From Lactuca virosa (Eukaryota; Streptophyta; Magnoliopsida; Asterales; Asteraceae): 64,000 nucleotides of DNA. Shown in pieces: positions 1-10,290 of this stretch. The translations under genes were made by a program, and so were the position numbers. The notes below the pieces were generated by a model that was not told where the DNA came from, did not search any database, and was given only the letters and a program-made list of their open reading frames with translations. The stretch lies in NCBI GenBank assembly GCA_928212115.1, contig CAKMRJ010005523.1, positions 101,764,100-101,828,099 of the forward strand. The letters run 5' to 3'. The number at the start of each line of letters is the position of its first letter. Within the stretch, counting starts at the first letter, position 1.

Positions 1-2712
1 TGACACACCCCGAAACCGGCGGCGGAAACGTTCCGGGGCGGAGGACGTCATACGTAGTATCACAACCATTGAACATAGTAATCATAGTAAACACAACCAT
101 TACATTACATAAGAAAAGTTACATTCGTTTGAGAGTGGAGAAATACATAGTTTATATACATCAGTATATCAAAAGTAAAGACGAGACTTCTATACACTCC
201 GTCTTCTCCAAAAGTAACGGGATACCTGTCTAACGAGAACCTGAGAATACAAGCAGTTTTAAAATATCAGCATAAGCTGGTAGTTCATAAGCATGTTTTG
301 TAAGGAAAACCGGTTATTTAATCTTGTGATAAATATTCATTTCCTTTAATAAAGATTTTGTTATGAAAACCATTGTTACTGAGTTATGAATTACATAAGC
401 TGTTTTCCCAGAAAATCCCATATTTTCTAACATGTAAGTTGGTTTCCATAGAATGAGAAAAACCTTGACTAATCATCAATAAGTTAGAAAAAAACCATAA
501 GTTAGGATCCTGGAATTCCCTCCAGTACGAAAGTAGGTAGTTTTAATACATAAAACTATAGATGAAAGAAAGAATCCGTGAATAGAGTTAGTTAATTTAG
601 TACGTATTGTGAGTCGTATAACCATACTGATTTGACCCGTGACCTCCTTGACGTTTTTCAGGCGTCGTTCGATTTTAAAATTTGTCACCCCAGGCGTGCC
701 CGCCTAACTGTAGCTAGCAGTTTAGGTGGTGGGATTGTCAGTCCCGAATAATCTATCCACAAATTTCACGTTCTCCCTCCAGGAGACTCTGGTTATACTT
801 CCGAGAGGATTTACTGGTAACCCGAAGGGTATATCGAAGATAAGTCTCACAAGCTAGTATTAACTAAATCACGGGATAACTGGTCGTCATCAAATTTCGA
901 AATCGTTTGGAACAAAGTAGAGTATAAATAATTAAATACAAAGTAATTATTTAGCATGATACTCTAGGTTTAACATGGATAAACTAAATCAGACATAGTT
1001 TATATATATTGACTTTGCATGAAATCTGAATCCGTAAACAAGTAATAAAGATCCCAAATTATTCCCATAATAATTTGAATGGTTTGAGAAGTTTTCACGC
1101 TGTTCTGAAAACTATGTAATTATATTTAGAAAACGTCCCTTATGCTCCGCATGTTACAAAAGGGATACAGTCTAAAGTTTGACAGAAATCGTATAATTAC
1201 AATCAGTTTTTAAGTTACAAAAACCTTTATGATTTGCTTGTATTCCCCCCCCCCTGAAAAAACATGAAAACTCGGAAAAGTGTAGGGGTATGAACTCACC
1301 AGACGAGAAATGTGCCGGATAGGATGCTAAGTGTCAATTTAGGGCTTGAACACGCGCGAGGATCCTATGTAACATGAGGAGATACATAATTGTATCTAAT
1401 TAGACATTGAACTACTAATTAAGTAAGATAATACACCAGGCGCGAAAACACTTTATTTCAAGTGTAGAAGAATGATCCGGGTTGCATCTAAGGAGTGTTG
1501 GGCTTGATATGGAGTTTACTCTTCAAGTGTAAGCCCTTAGGGGTGTTTACGGTCCAAAGACCATATCCCCCATGAGTTTACTACGGCCGTAAACTCATGG
1601 GAATGGTGCATTTGGGTGTTTCAAGGTCTCATGCTTCACAAGGAAGGGTTCTAGGGTTGATTCAAAGGCTTAGGAAGTGTTTGGGGCTTGGAATGGACCC
1701 TTTATGGAGTTTACGGTTTCTGAACCACTCCTTGGGGAGTTTACGGTCGTAAACACATGGGTTTACGGCCGTAAACTCATTGTGTCCATTTTCATGTGTT
1801 TTGGTGGTTGTAGGTCATGCATGCAAGGTTCTAGACCCAAATGTAAGCCATACAAGGTGTTAAGGGCACTTAAACACCCTTTGGAGGTGTTTACGGTTTT
1901 GGGAGACCTTCCCAAACCGTAAACTCATGTTTACACACTTCTCAATCCATGTTTTAGGGTTCTAAGATCATTCAAGCAAGCTTCTAGGTCATTAGCCAAG
2001 CATTGAAAGGTTTTTGGGCATCAAACCCCTTTTTAGGGTGTTTACGGTTCATGAATGTTCATGGACCGTAAACTCATGTCTTCCCCATAAAGACATGATT
2101 TTGGTGTTCTAAGTTTTGCATAAGAAGCCATAGCTAAACATTAGAAGAGGTTTGAAAGGGTTTTGGGGCTTCGAAACCCCCCTTATGGGAGTTTACGGTT
2201 TTGGAAGGTGTTCCCAAACCGTAAACACAAGTTTTTGGGGTTTTGAGAGTTTAACCCATAGATTTGCATGCATGTTAAGTTAAACAACAAGCTAGGAAGG
2301 ATTACTTACGATTTTGGAGCTTGAATGAGGTGATTCTTGATCAAACCCGATTTTTAGAGAGAGAGTAGAGAGAGAAAGTTCCAAGGTGGGTGAAAGGTTC
2401 AAATGGAGTCCACTCAACCCTTATATGGGGTTGAGTCCACGGTTAGGTGGGGACACACCCAATCCCGACATTAAACGGAGTTTAAGATTTTACCCGATTA
2501 AATGACCGTAACCCGACTTAGTCGTAAACTAGAAATTTTTCCAAAGGATTATCGAGGTATTATATGTGATTTATTGATTTCCTACACGTAGGAAATTATG
2601 ACAATAACCTAGATGAATTATTTAACTTAAAAGTTAAGGACAATTTAATAATAAAATAAATTTTATTAACGGAAAGGGTTACAGTGACGGAATAAAATTT
2701 CGGTTTGTCACA
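1..2712 (-). repeat. 3' LTR of the gypsy element (left copy)
   Basis: This stretch matches 7882-10568 nearly throughout. On the plus strand it starts TGACACACCCCG and ends TTGTCACA, giving the usual TG...CA ends. The polypurine tract lies immediately inside, so this is the 3' LTR of a minus-strand element. It is 2712 bp against 2687 bp for the other copy. Differences between the two are mostly 1-4 bp indels, many in homopolymers, rather than substitutions. It carries the same TATA-like site, GTAAGT donor (2304-2309) and inverted-repeat modules as the 5' LTR. Short reading frames here, such as those at 476-688 and 1677-1922, are chance openings. Confidence 0.95.
1548..2229. repeat. Inverted-repeat modules at about 150-bp spacing in the 3' LTR
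   Basis: At least five stem-loop modules have arms based on GTTTACGG and its complement CCGTAAAC. They lie near 1574-1601, 1705-1779 (a compound module), 1887-1926, 2038-2077 and 2190-2228. Between modules the text partly repeats (phrases such as GGTTCTA..., GCTTAGGAAG..., GGGGCTT...), so this looks like an old tandem repeat of about 150 bp whose arms are the best-kept part. The same series occurs in the 5' LTR. Its function is unknown to me; in RNA each module could fold into a hairpin. Confidence 0.8.
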
Positions 2713-2723
2713 TCATCCCCCCC
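2713..2723 (-). other. Polypurine tract
   Basis: On the minus strand this reads GGGGGGGATGA and directly abuts the 3' LTR, which starts TGTGACAAACC in element orientation. That is the expected place and composition for the plus-strand DNA primer. Upstream sequence is also fairly purine-rich. Confidence 0.8.
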
Positions 2724-2766
2724 GTTAGAGGGAATTTCGTCCCGAAATTTAGAATTAAGATACAAA

Positions 2767-2997
2767 TCATGGATTTGGAAAGAGATGCGGATATTTCTGT
2801 TTCATCGAGTCTTCGCGCTCCCAAGTGAATTCGGGTCCCCGCTTGGCATTCCAGCGAACCTTCACTATCGGGATGCGGCTTTGTTTCGTTCGTTTGATTT
2901 CTCGATCCATGATTTCGATTGGTTCTTCCACAAAGTTCAGATTTTCGTTGATCTTGATCTCATCAAGAGGGATCACAAGGGTCTCATCGAAAGACAC
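2767..2997 (-). pseudogene. Chromodomain at the end of gypsy pol
   Basis: This minus-strand frame of 76 codons ends pol. After a short linker (DETLVIPLDEI) comes a chromodomain-like fold signature: a hydrophobic strand (EEPIEIMDREIKR), then IPIVKVRWNAKRGPEFTWE with the characteristic V-R-W and T-W-E, then a helix ending KYPHLFPNP. In chromoviruses this domain is thought to guide integration to particular chromatin. It continues the integrase C-terminal frame (2973-3203) after a 1-nt shift. The stop at 2767 leaves only about 45 bp to the polypurine tract. Confidence 0.75.
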
Positions 2998-4110
2998 TTT
3001 TTAAGATTAGAGACGTGGAAGACAGGATGGATATTGCTAAGTTCATGAGGTAATCGGAGTTTGTAGGCTACGGGACCGATCCTAGCGAGGATCTCGAAGG
3101 GTCCTATGTATCTTGGATTCAGCTTTCCATGTTTTCCGAAGCGTATCATGCCTTTCCAGGGTGAGACTTTCAACAGGACACGGTCTCCAACCTGGAATTC
3201 CAAGGGTTTTCGTCGTTTATCGGCGTAGCTCTTTTGTCTATCTCGGGAGGCCTTAAGTCGTTCTCGGATTTGTACGATCTTTCGGTGGTTTCGCGGATGA
3301 TTTCTGGACCAGTGAGAGTGCTGTCAGGGACTTGTCCCTTGACCAGCTGCGTGTCGCCCACCTCAGCCCAGCACAGAGGGGATCTGCACTTGCGGCCATA
3401 GAGGGCTTCGAAAGGCGCAGCCTTGATGCTGGTATGGTAGCTGTTGTTATAAGAAAATTCAACCAAAGGAAGATGAGTGTCCCACGATGCGCCGAAATCG
3501 ATGACGCAGGCTCTCAACATGTCTTCCAAGGTTTGGATGGTCCTCTCACTCTGTCCATCTGTTTGAGGATGGTAAGCCGTGCTCATATCCAGCTTAGTTC
3601 CAAGAGTCTTCTGTAGTGACTGCCAGAATCTCGAAGTGAACCTGCTATCCCGATCGGAAATAATGGACACAGGCACACCGTGCAGTCGGACTACCTCTTG
3701 GATGTAGATTCGCGTGAGTCTTCTCCATTTTGAAGTTTTCCTTGATAGGAAGGAAGTGAGCGGATTTGGTTAGTCGATCGACAATTACAAATGGCGTCGT
3801 ACCCACTCGGAGATTTGGGTAGTTTGGTAATGAAATCCATAGTAATCCTCTCCCACTTCCATTCAGGTATCTCTGGTTGTTGGAGTAGACCGGAGGTTTC
3901 TGATATTCGACCTCACCTTGGCGCAAGTCAGGCACTTGCCCACGAAGTAGCGATCTCTGCTTTCATGTTTGGCCACCAGTATAGTTTCTTGAGATCCAGG
4001 TACATCTTATCCGAACCTGGGTGTACGGAGTATTTAGTATTGTGAGCTTCGTTCATGATAACCTCCCTGAAACCTCCGACTTCGGGGTCCAGATTCGGTC
4101 CATGAAACAA
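2973..4110 (-). pseudogene. Ty3/gypsy integrase, frameshifted
   Basis: Integrase inserts the element cDNA into host DNA. The N-terminal zinc-binding region has two histidines in HNTKYSVHPG (about 4020-4050) and C-L-T-C at 3923-3934, now in another frame. The catalytic core shows the first Asp at 3835-3837 (M-D-F-I-T-K), V-D-R-L-T-K-S-A-H-F-L further on, the second Asp at 3653-3655 (S-D-R-D-S-R-F), and the Glu at 3545-3547 (G-Q-S-E-R). The second acidic pair fits the D-35-E spacing of the family. A C-terminal module (G-D-R-V-L-L-K-V-S-P ... V-F-H-V-S-N-L-K-K-C-L) runs to 2973. The domain spans at least four frame segments. The catalytic triad survives, but the frame does not. Confidence 0.88.
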
Positions 4111-4257
4111 TAGACTCCGTCGCTTCTGATCTCAAGATTCTTATCCATTCCTCTCAGGGCTTCGCCTGGCATGATCTCTGGTCTTAAGGCTTCCAACTGA
4201 GCCTCTTTGATTTGCGCAGATAAATGGGAATGGATAGTCATAGTCAGTGCCTTCACT

Positions 4258-4811
4258 CTACGACCTGAGTACTCTTTCGGCTGAGGGCATCTGCCACCAC
4301 ATTGGCCTTGCCGGGATGGTAGCGGATTTCACACTCGTAGTCGTTGAGTAGTTCGTTACAACCCATCGCCGTTGTCTCATGTTCAGCTCCTTCTGGTCGA
4401 GGATGTGCTGTAGACTTTTATGGTCAGTGAAGATAGTGCACTTAGTTCCGTAGAGATAATGTCTCCATATTTTCAATGCGAAGACCACTGCTCCCAATTC
4501 TAGGTCGTGCGTCGTGTAGTTGACTTCGTGTACTTTCAGCTGTCTCGAGGCATAAGCAATGACTTTTCCCCGTTGCATGAGCACACAACCTAGGCCCTGA
4601 TTAGATGCATCACAGTAACAACGAAGTCTTCTGTCCCTTCGGGCAGAGACAGTATAGGTGCGCTGCATAGGGCCCGCTTCAATGTTTGGAACGCAGTGTC
4701 TTGCTTTTCACTCCAACAAAAGGGTACGCCTTTCTGAGTTAGAGTGGTTAAGGGTTTGGCAATTCTGGAGAAATTTTGGATAAATCTGCGATAGTAGCCA
4801 GCGAGACCCAA
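4258..4811 (-). pseudogene. Ty3/gypsy RNase H, frameshifted
   Basis: RNase H degrades the RNA strand of the RNA-DNA hybrid. The segment starts with the RT-RNase H connection (G-L-A-G-Y-Y-R-R-F-I, about 4811-4780) and the phrase F-C-W-S-E-K-Q. After one frame change near 4630-4650 it continues with C-D-A-S-N-Q-G (Asp at 4609-4611), A-Y-A-S-R-Q-L, L-E-L-G-A (Glu at about 4498-4500) and F-T-D-H-K-S-L (Asp at about 4423-4425). All three acidic residues expected of the active site are present. The frame breaks again just after the R-W motif. Confidence 0.88.
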
Positions 4812-5720
4812 GATTGACGGATTTCAGTGGGTGTGTTGGTGCTGACCAGTTCTCTATCGCTTTGATTTTGGAGGGTCCACGTGTATGCCTTCCTCGCTTA
4901 CTACGTGACCTAGGAAAGTTACTCTTCGGATCCAGAATTCACATTTGGAGAATTTCGCGTACAACTTCTCCGTCCTTAAGGTTTCCAGTACTGATTTCAA
5001 GTGTTGTTTGTGATCTTCCTCGTTTTTGAATAGACAAGTATATCGTCAATGAATACGATGACGAACTTGTCCAGGAAAGACGACACACACCGATTCATCA
5101 GGTCCATGAATACTGCCGGTGCGTTGGTTAGGCCGAAGGGCATAACTACGAACTCGTAGTGACCATATCGAGTCGAAAGGCTGTTTTAGGAACATCACCC
5201 TCATGGACTCGTAGCTGATGGTACCCTGATCTTAAATCTATTTTGAGAAGTAGCTGGCTCCTTGAAGTTGATCGAAAAGGTCGTCTATCCGAGGAAGAGG
5301 ATAACGGTTTTTGATTGTGAGCTTATTCAGCTCCCGATAATCGATACACATTCGAAAGGATCCATCCTTCTTTTTCACAAACAAGATCGGGGCTCCCCAG
5401 GGTGAGGAACTCGGTCTGATGAATCCTTTGATGAGCAGCTCGTTGAGCTGACTAGATACTCTTGCATTGCTTTCTGCTGGTGCTAATCGGTAGGGAGATT
5501 TGGCTACGGGGGTAGCTCCGGGACTAAGTCGATACGAAACTCGACTTGGCGTTCAGGAGGGATTCCTGGGAGATCTTCTGGAAAAACATCGGGAAAGTTG
5601 CAGACTTCGGGGATGCTCTCGAGGTCTTAACTTCTGCTTCTCGTTAATGACGTGGGCTAGGAATGCATAACACTCTTTCCGCAGGAGTTTCTGGGCTTTG
5701 ATGCACGAAATGATGCGAAG
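4812..5720 (-). pseudogene. Ty3/gypsy reverse transcriptase, heavily frameshifted
   Basis: No long frame crosses this stretch, but pieces in all three minus frames read as RT. The segment before it (5813-5553) carries the approach to RT, C-Y-A-F-L-A-H-V-I-N-E-K. The catalytic motif F-I-D-D followed by I-L-V-Y-S is intact at 5042-5053. Plus-strand text around 5100-5350 reverse-translates to conserved RT pieces such as P-F-G-L-T-N-A-P-A and C-I-D-Y-R-E-L. RT copies the element RNA into cDNA. At least four indels separate the pieces, so the protein is not encoded as written. Confidence 0.82.
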
Positions 5721-5829
5721 GTTTGAACTGAGTTTATCACCGTAGATTACAAGAGTTTCGTCGAGGGAAAGATTGAGACGTATAGCCTTTTCGAAACAAA
5801 GGATATAGCACACGATTGGGGCTCAACCA

Positions 5830-6130
5830 ATCCATGCCGATGATGACATCAAAGCTTTTTATGGAGACTGGCATAAGGTCAATGGGAAATGAATGGTCGT
5901 TTAAGGTAAGGGTACAACCTACGTATATCTCGTTAGTGCTCTCTTTCTCACCGTTAGCCATTTCGACGGTAAACTTTTCGGTTAATGGTTGAGGATTATG
6001 TTTAAGAAGATGTTTGAATGAATGGCTAACAAAACTGTGTTCCGCACCAGAATCGAAAAGGATGCATGCATAAGAGTTGTCGAGAAGGAACGTACCCGTG
6101 ACAACGGTGGGGTCGGCGACTGCCTCCTCT
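5830..6130 (-). pseudogene. Ty3/gypsy aspartic protease
   Basis: This is part of a 283-codon minus-strand frame (6588-5737). The active-site motif L-F-D-S-G-A-E-H-S-F-V lies with its catalytic Asp at 6052-6054, about residue 179 of that frame. The domain continues through V-E-M-A-N-G-E and I-D-L-M-P-V and ends with F-D-V-I-I-G-M-D-W-L, the usual end of retroviral-type proteases of this group. The protease cleaves the Gag-Pol polyprotein. This is the longest unbroken coding stretch of the element. Confidence 0.88.
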
Positions 6131-7302
6131 TGTCCCATAGTTAGAACTCTCCCGGTGTTGTTGGTTGTTGCTGCTTTGGGGCAGTTTCGCTTGAAATGTC
6201 CCGACTCCCCGCAACCATAGCAGGCTGACCAACACCTGCTCCAGAAAGGTTTGGTTGGTTGGTGGTTTCTGCACTCTGCAGTTTCGAGCAATGTGGCCCT
6301 TTTACCACAGTTGTTGCAGAGCTTTTCACGACAAGGCCAGGAGTACGATGGTGGTAACTGCACTTGTCGCACCAGGGAGGGTACCAGTGTATCCACTGGT
6401 AGGAGCTTGAGTTGTAGGAGCGGCGGTAGGAGTTGTAGCAGCGTGAACTGCCACAGTTTGCTGTTTCTTCGAGGATCCTTGCGAACCTTGACCCTTTCGT
6501 TTGTTCCAGAATTTCTTTTTATTTTCACCGCTCCCTTTAGCCGGTTCAGGAACGGTGGCCACTTCCTCGAGATCGTCACCATGATCAATCAGAGTTTGCG
6601 CCAAACATTTAGCGCTTGTCGAAGGTGTCTGGCTTCGCAGCCAAAACATTTCCCTTGGTTGGCTGGGTCAGCCCCCAAATGAATCGTTCAATCTTTTTGC
6701 TTTCGGGGGAGATCATTCCCGGACAAAGGAGTGCTAGGTCTTCAAACCTAGAAGTGTAGGAAGCAATGTCGGAACCCTTCATCCTTGGGTCCAGAGTTCG
6801 TGTTCGAGTTTCTGCATCTCGCCCCGTGGGCAGTACTGGGCTATCATAAGTTCCTTTAGGCTTTCCCAACCCATAGCATTTGCCACCGGTAGGGTTAAGG
6901 ACTTGACCCGGCCGTTCCACCAGGTTAATGATTTATTGACGAAAGTGCAAGCGGCAAATTTCACTTTGTTGGCCTCCGAACAGGCACAAATTTCAAATAT
7001 GGACTCAATCTTTTCGAACCATTGAGTCAGGGAAATAACACCTCCTGTGCCGTCGAAAGTTGTGGGTTTTGCGTTCATGAGTCCTTATAAGAGCATTCTT
7101 TCTGGCGTTCCTGACCACCTTCCTGGATTTGGGGATGCATACCACCTCCCTGACCACCAGATCCACCAGGATTCATTTGTGACATTGCGGCAGCCACTGC
7201 GGCAGTAACAGCTGCCTGGAATATGACAGGATCAAACTGAGGAGGCGGTGGTGGTGGTGGAGTGTCGTCGTTTCTCCTGATAGGTCTTTTTCGGGGAGGC
7301 AT
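6131..7302 (-). pseudogene. gag with two CCHC zinc knuckles, frameshifted
   Basis: The ATG at 7302 starts M-P-P-R-K-R-P-I-R-R, then a run of prolines and an alanine-rich stretch. After a frame change comes the capsid-like domain from 7078 (F-D-G-T-G-G, W-F-E-K-I-E-S-I-F, W-W-N-G-R). It continues in another frame near 6780-6610 (Y-T-S-R-F-E-D-L, K-K-I-E-R-F-I-W-G-L) and then a basic linker. Two zinc knuckles follow. The first spans 6278-6318 and is one nucleotide short of C-x2-C-x4-H-x4-C. The second, 6181-6222 (C-Y-G-C-G-E-S-G-H-F-K-R-N-C), is intact. Gag forms the particle and binds element RNA. Confidence 0.87.
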
Positions 7303-7867
7303 CTTGTTCTAAAACAATCAGGAAGAAGAGGATGGTAAGTCCTCTGGATAGAATTAAGAGATATGAAACAAGGGATATCTCATTATGGCAGTTAGAGTGT
7401 TCTACAAAGCGATAGTATAGGAAAAGTTACTAAAGCAAGTAAACTATCGCTAAGGAAGGAATGAGTAGCAACACTTGGGATGAACTTCTACAATGCATTC
7501 GGTTTGACTAAAATACTCCTATAGTATTTTGAGTTGGATAGATATTTGGTAAGTTTTAGGCCTGTTGTAACACCAAAGTCACTCCCAAGCACATGTTGGT
7601 CATGTCTCGAATAAATATAGTTGATCAGGCTATATTGACCCTAGACATGATTACATAACTGCCCAGGTTTAACCGCAGTGTTCAACATCCAAATACTTTT
7701 GTTTTGTTCTGCTTAAGGCACGTTCCGGGATACGGGTATACTTGTATACTTTTGTAAAAATACTTATATTTTGAAAGTATACTTTTAGTTTAGAGCACTT
7801 AGGCCCCTTAGTGTTTATAGTTGTATACCATGTAAGGTTCGGTATACTTAGTTCACTATAAACAATA
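7303..7867 (-). other. Internal leader between the gypsy primer-binding site and gag
   Basis: There is no coding signal in these 565 bases. The gag-proximal end is a good 3' splice site on the minus strand: pyrimidine-rich C-C-T-C-T-T-C-T-T-C-C-T-G-A followed by TTTTAG ending at 7309, six bases before the gag ATG. The PBS-proximal end holds five GTATAC palindromes (7736-7847) and a stem-loop. In LTR elements this region usually carries RNA packaging and dimerisation signals; assigning them here is inference. Confidence 0.6.
7813..7863 (-). repeat. Stem-loop next to the primer-binding site
   Basis: The left arm GTTTATAGT (7813-7821) pairs with ACTATAAAC (7855-7863), and GTATACC (7823-7829) pairs with GGTATAC (7841-7847). 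The right arm has extra bases between its two blocks, so a bulge is expected. The structure ends four bases from the primer-binding site and lies inside the element RNA. Confidence 0.55.
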
Positions 7868-7879
7868 GCTCTGATACCA
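7868..7879 (-). other. Primer-binding site for initiator-Met tRNA
   Basis: On the minus strand this reads TGGTATCAGAGC, the standard plant initiator-Met tRNA primer site. It starts two bases from the 5' LTR end (7882). It fixes the element's orientation and confirms that the right LTR is the 5' one. Confidence 0.95.
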
Positions 7880-9411
7880 TCTGTCGCACCCCGAAACCGG
7901 CCGGAAACGTTCCGGGGCGGAGGACGTCATACGTAGTATCACAACCATTGAACATAGTAATCATAGTAAACACAACCATTACATTACATAAGAAAAGTTA
8001 CATTCGTTTGAGAGTGGAGAAATACATAGTTTATATACATCATATTCCAAAGTAAAGACGAGACTTCTATACACTCCGTCTTCTCCAAAGTAACGGGATA
8101 CCTGTCTAACGAGAACCTGAGAATACAAGCAGTTTAAAATATCAGCATAAAGCTGGTGAGTTCATAAGCATGTTTTGTAAGGAAAACCGTTATTTAATCT
8201 TGTGATAAATAATTCATTTCCTTTAATAAAGATGTTGTTATATCGAAAACCATTGTTACTGAGTTATGAATTACATAAGCATGTTTTCCCAGAAAATCCC
8301 ATATTTTCTAACATGTAAGTTGGTTTCCATAGAATGAGAAAACCTTGACTAATCATCATAAGTTAAGAAAAACATAAGTTAGGATCCTGGAATTCCCCTC
8401 CAGTACGAAAGTAGGTAGTTTTAAAATACATAACTATAAATGAAAGAAAGAAATCCGTGAATAAAGTTAGTTAATTTAGTACGTATTGGAGTCGTATAAC
8501 CATACTGATTTGACCCGTGACCTCCTTGACGTTTTTCAGGCGTCGATCGATTTTTAAAAATGTTTCACCCCAGGCGTGCCCGCCTAACTGTAGCTAGCAG
8601 TTTAGGTGTGGGATTGTCAGTCCCGAATAGATCTATCCACAAATTTCACGTTCTCCCTCCAGGAGACTCTGTGGTTATACTTCCGGAGAGGATTTACTGG
8701 TAACCCAAGGGTATATCGAAGATAAGTCTCACAAGTTAGTATTAACTAAATCAGGGATAACTGGTCGTCATCAAATTTCGAAATCGTTTGGAACAAGTAG
8801 AGTATAAGAATTACATACAAGTAATTATTTAGCATGATACTCTAGGTTTAACATGGATAAACTAAATCAGACATAGTTTATATATATTGACTTTGCATGA
8901 AATCTGAATCCGTAAAACAAGTAATAAAGATCCCAATTATTCCCATAATAATTTGAATGGTTTGAGAAGTTTTCACGCTGTTCTGAAAACTATGTAATTA
9001 TATTTAAAAACGTCCTTATGCTCCGCATGTTACAAAAGGGATACAGTATCTAAGTTTGACAGAAAACGTATAATTACATCAGTTTTTAAGTTACAAAAAC
9101 CTTTATGATTTGCTTGTATTCCCCCCCTGAAAAACATGAAAAACTCGGAAAAGTGTAGGGTATGAACTCCCAGACGAGAAATGTGCCGGATAGGATGCTA
9201 AGTGTCAATTTAGGGCTTGAACACGCGTGAGGATCCTATGTAACATGAGAGATACATAATTGTATCTAATTAGACATTGAACTACTAATTAAGTAATAAT
9301 ACACCTCGAGGCGCGAAAACACTTTATTTCAAGTGTTAGGATGATCCGGGTTGCATCTAAGGAGTGTTGGGCTTGATATGGAGTTTACTCTTCAAGTGTA
9401 AGCCTTAGGGG

Positions 9412-10096
9412 TGTTTACGGTCCAAAGACCATATCCCCCATGAGTTTACGGCCGTAAACTCATGGGAATGGTGCATTTGGTGTTTTCAAGGTCTCATGCT
9501 TCACAAAGGAAGGGTTTAGGGTTGATTCAAGGGCTTAGGAAGTGTTTGGGGCTTGGAATGGACCCTTTTTGGAGTTTACGGTTTCTGAACCACCTTGGGG
9601 AGTTTACGGTCGTAAACACATGGGTTTACGGCCGTAAACTCATGTGTGTCCTTTTTCATGTGTTTTGGTGGTTGTAGGTCATGCATGCAAGGTTCTAGAC
9701 CCAAAATGTAAGCCATACAAGGTGTAAGGGCACTTAAACACCCTTTGGAGGTGTTTACGGTTTTGGGAGACCTTCCCAAACCGTAAACTCATGTTTACAC
9801 TTCTCAAGCCATGTTTTAGGTTCTAAGATCATTCAAGCAAGCTTCTAGGTCATTAGTCAAGCATTGGAAAGTTTTGGGGCATCAAAACCCCTTTTTAGGG
9901 TGTTTACGGTTCATGAATGTTCATGGACCGTAAACTCATGTCTAGTCCCATAAAGACATGATTTTGGTGTTCTAAGTTCATGCATGCAGTTTTCTAAGCC
10001 ATAGCTAAACATTAGAAGAGGTTTGAAGGGTTTTGGGGCTTCAAAACCCCCTTATGGGAGTTACGGTTTTGGAAGGTGTTCCCAAACCGTAAACAC
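9412..10096. repeat. Inverted-repeat modules at about 150-bp spacing in the 5' LTR
   Basis: This is the same module series as in the left LTR. Modules lie near 9439-9464, 9571-9644 (compound), 9749-9790, 9899-9940 and 10059-10096. The first is a perfect 26-bp palindrome centred between 9451 and 9452; in the left LTR the same site is interrupted by a few extra bases. If the predicted transcript is right, the whole series is transcribed and lies within the leader intron. Confidence 0.8.
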
Positions 10097-10283
10097 AAGT
10101 TTTGGGTTTTTTGAGAGTTTAACCCATAGATTGCATGCATGTTAAGTTAAACAACAAGCTAGGAAGGTTACTTACGATTTGGAGCTTGAATGAGGTGATT
10201 CTTGATCAAACCCGATTTTTAGAGAGAGAGTAGAGAGAGAAAGTTCGAAGGTGTGAAAGGTTCAAATGGAGTCCACTCAACCC

Positions 10284-10290
10284 TTATATG
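10284..10290 (-). promoter_or_regulatory. Putative TATA box of the gypsy 5' LTR
   Basis: The minus strand reads CATATAAGGG here. About 40-70 nt downstream is a CT-rich stretch typical of plant 5' leaders, followed by the GTAAGT donor. The left LTR has the equivalent (about 2422-2430). This is a positional inference only. Confidence 0.45.

Larger units (their letters stand above)
7309..10175 (-). other. Predicted leader intron of the gypsy transcript
   Basis: The donor GTAAGT begins at 10175 inside the 5' LTR, and the acceptor TTTTAG ends at 7309 behind a polypyrimidine tract, six bases before the gag ATG. Splicing would remove about 2.87 kb, including most of R-U5, the primer-binding site and the internal leader, and would place a short CT-rich exon directly on gag. 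A spliced RNA could be translated but not reverse transcribed, so unspliced RNA would still be needed for transposition. This is prediction from splice-site appearance only. Confidence 0.4.

Noticed and set aside
1677..1922. Short plus-strand frames in the LTRs (also 9462-9677) as genes
   Set aside because: They fall on the inverted-repeat modules, differ between the two LTRs through indels and have no recognisable protein features.
2785..4045. Plus-strand frames opposite integrase (for example 3332-3616)
   Set aside because: They are antisense shadows of the minus-strand pol gene, whose catalytic motifs are clear.
7303..7867. tRNA, rRNA or small RNA genes in non-coding parts
   Set aside because: I looked for tRNA-like and rRNA text in the leader, LTRs and inserts. 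The only tRNA-related match is the 12-base primer-binding site.
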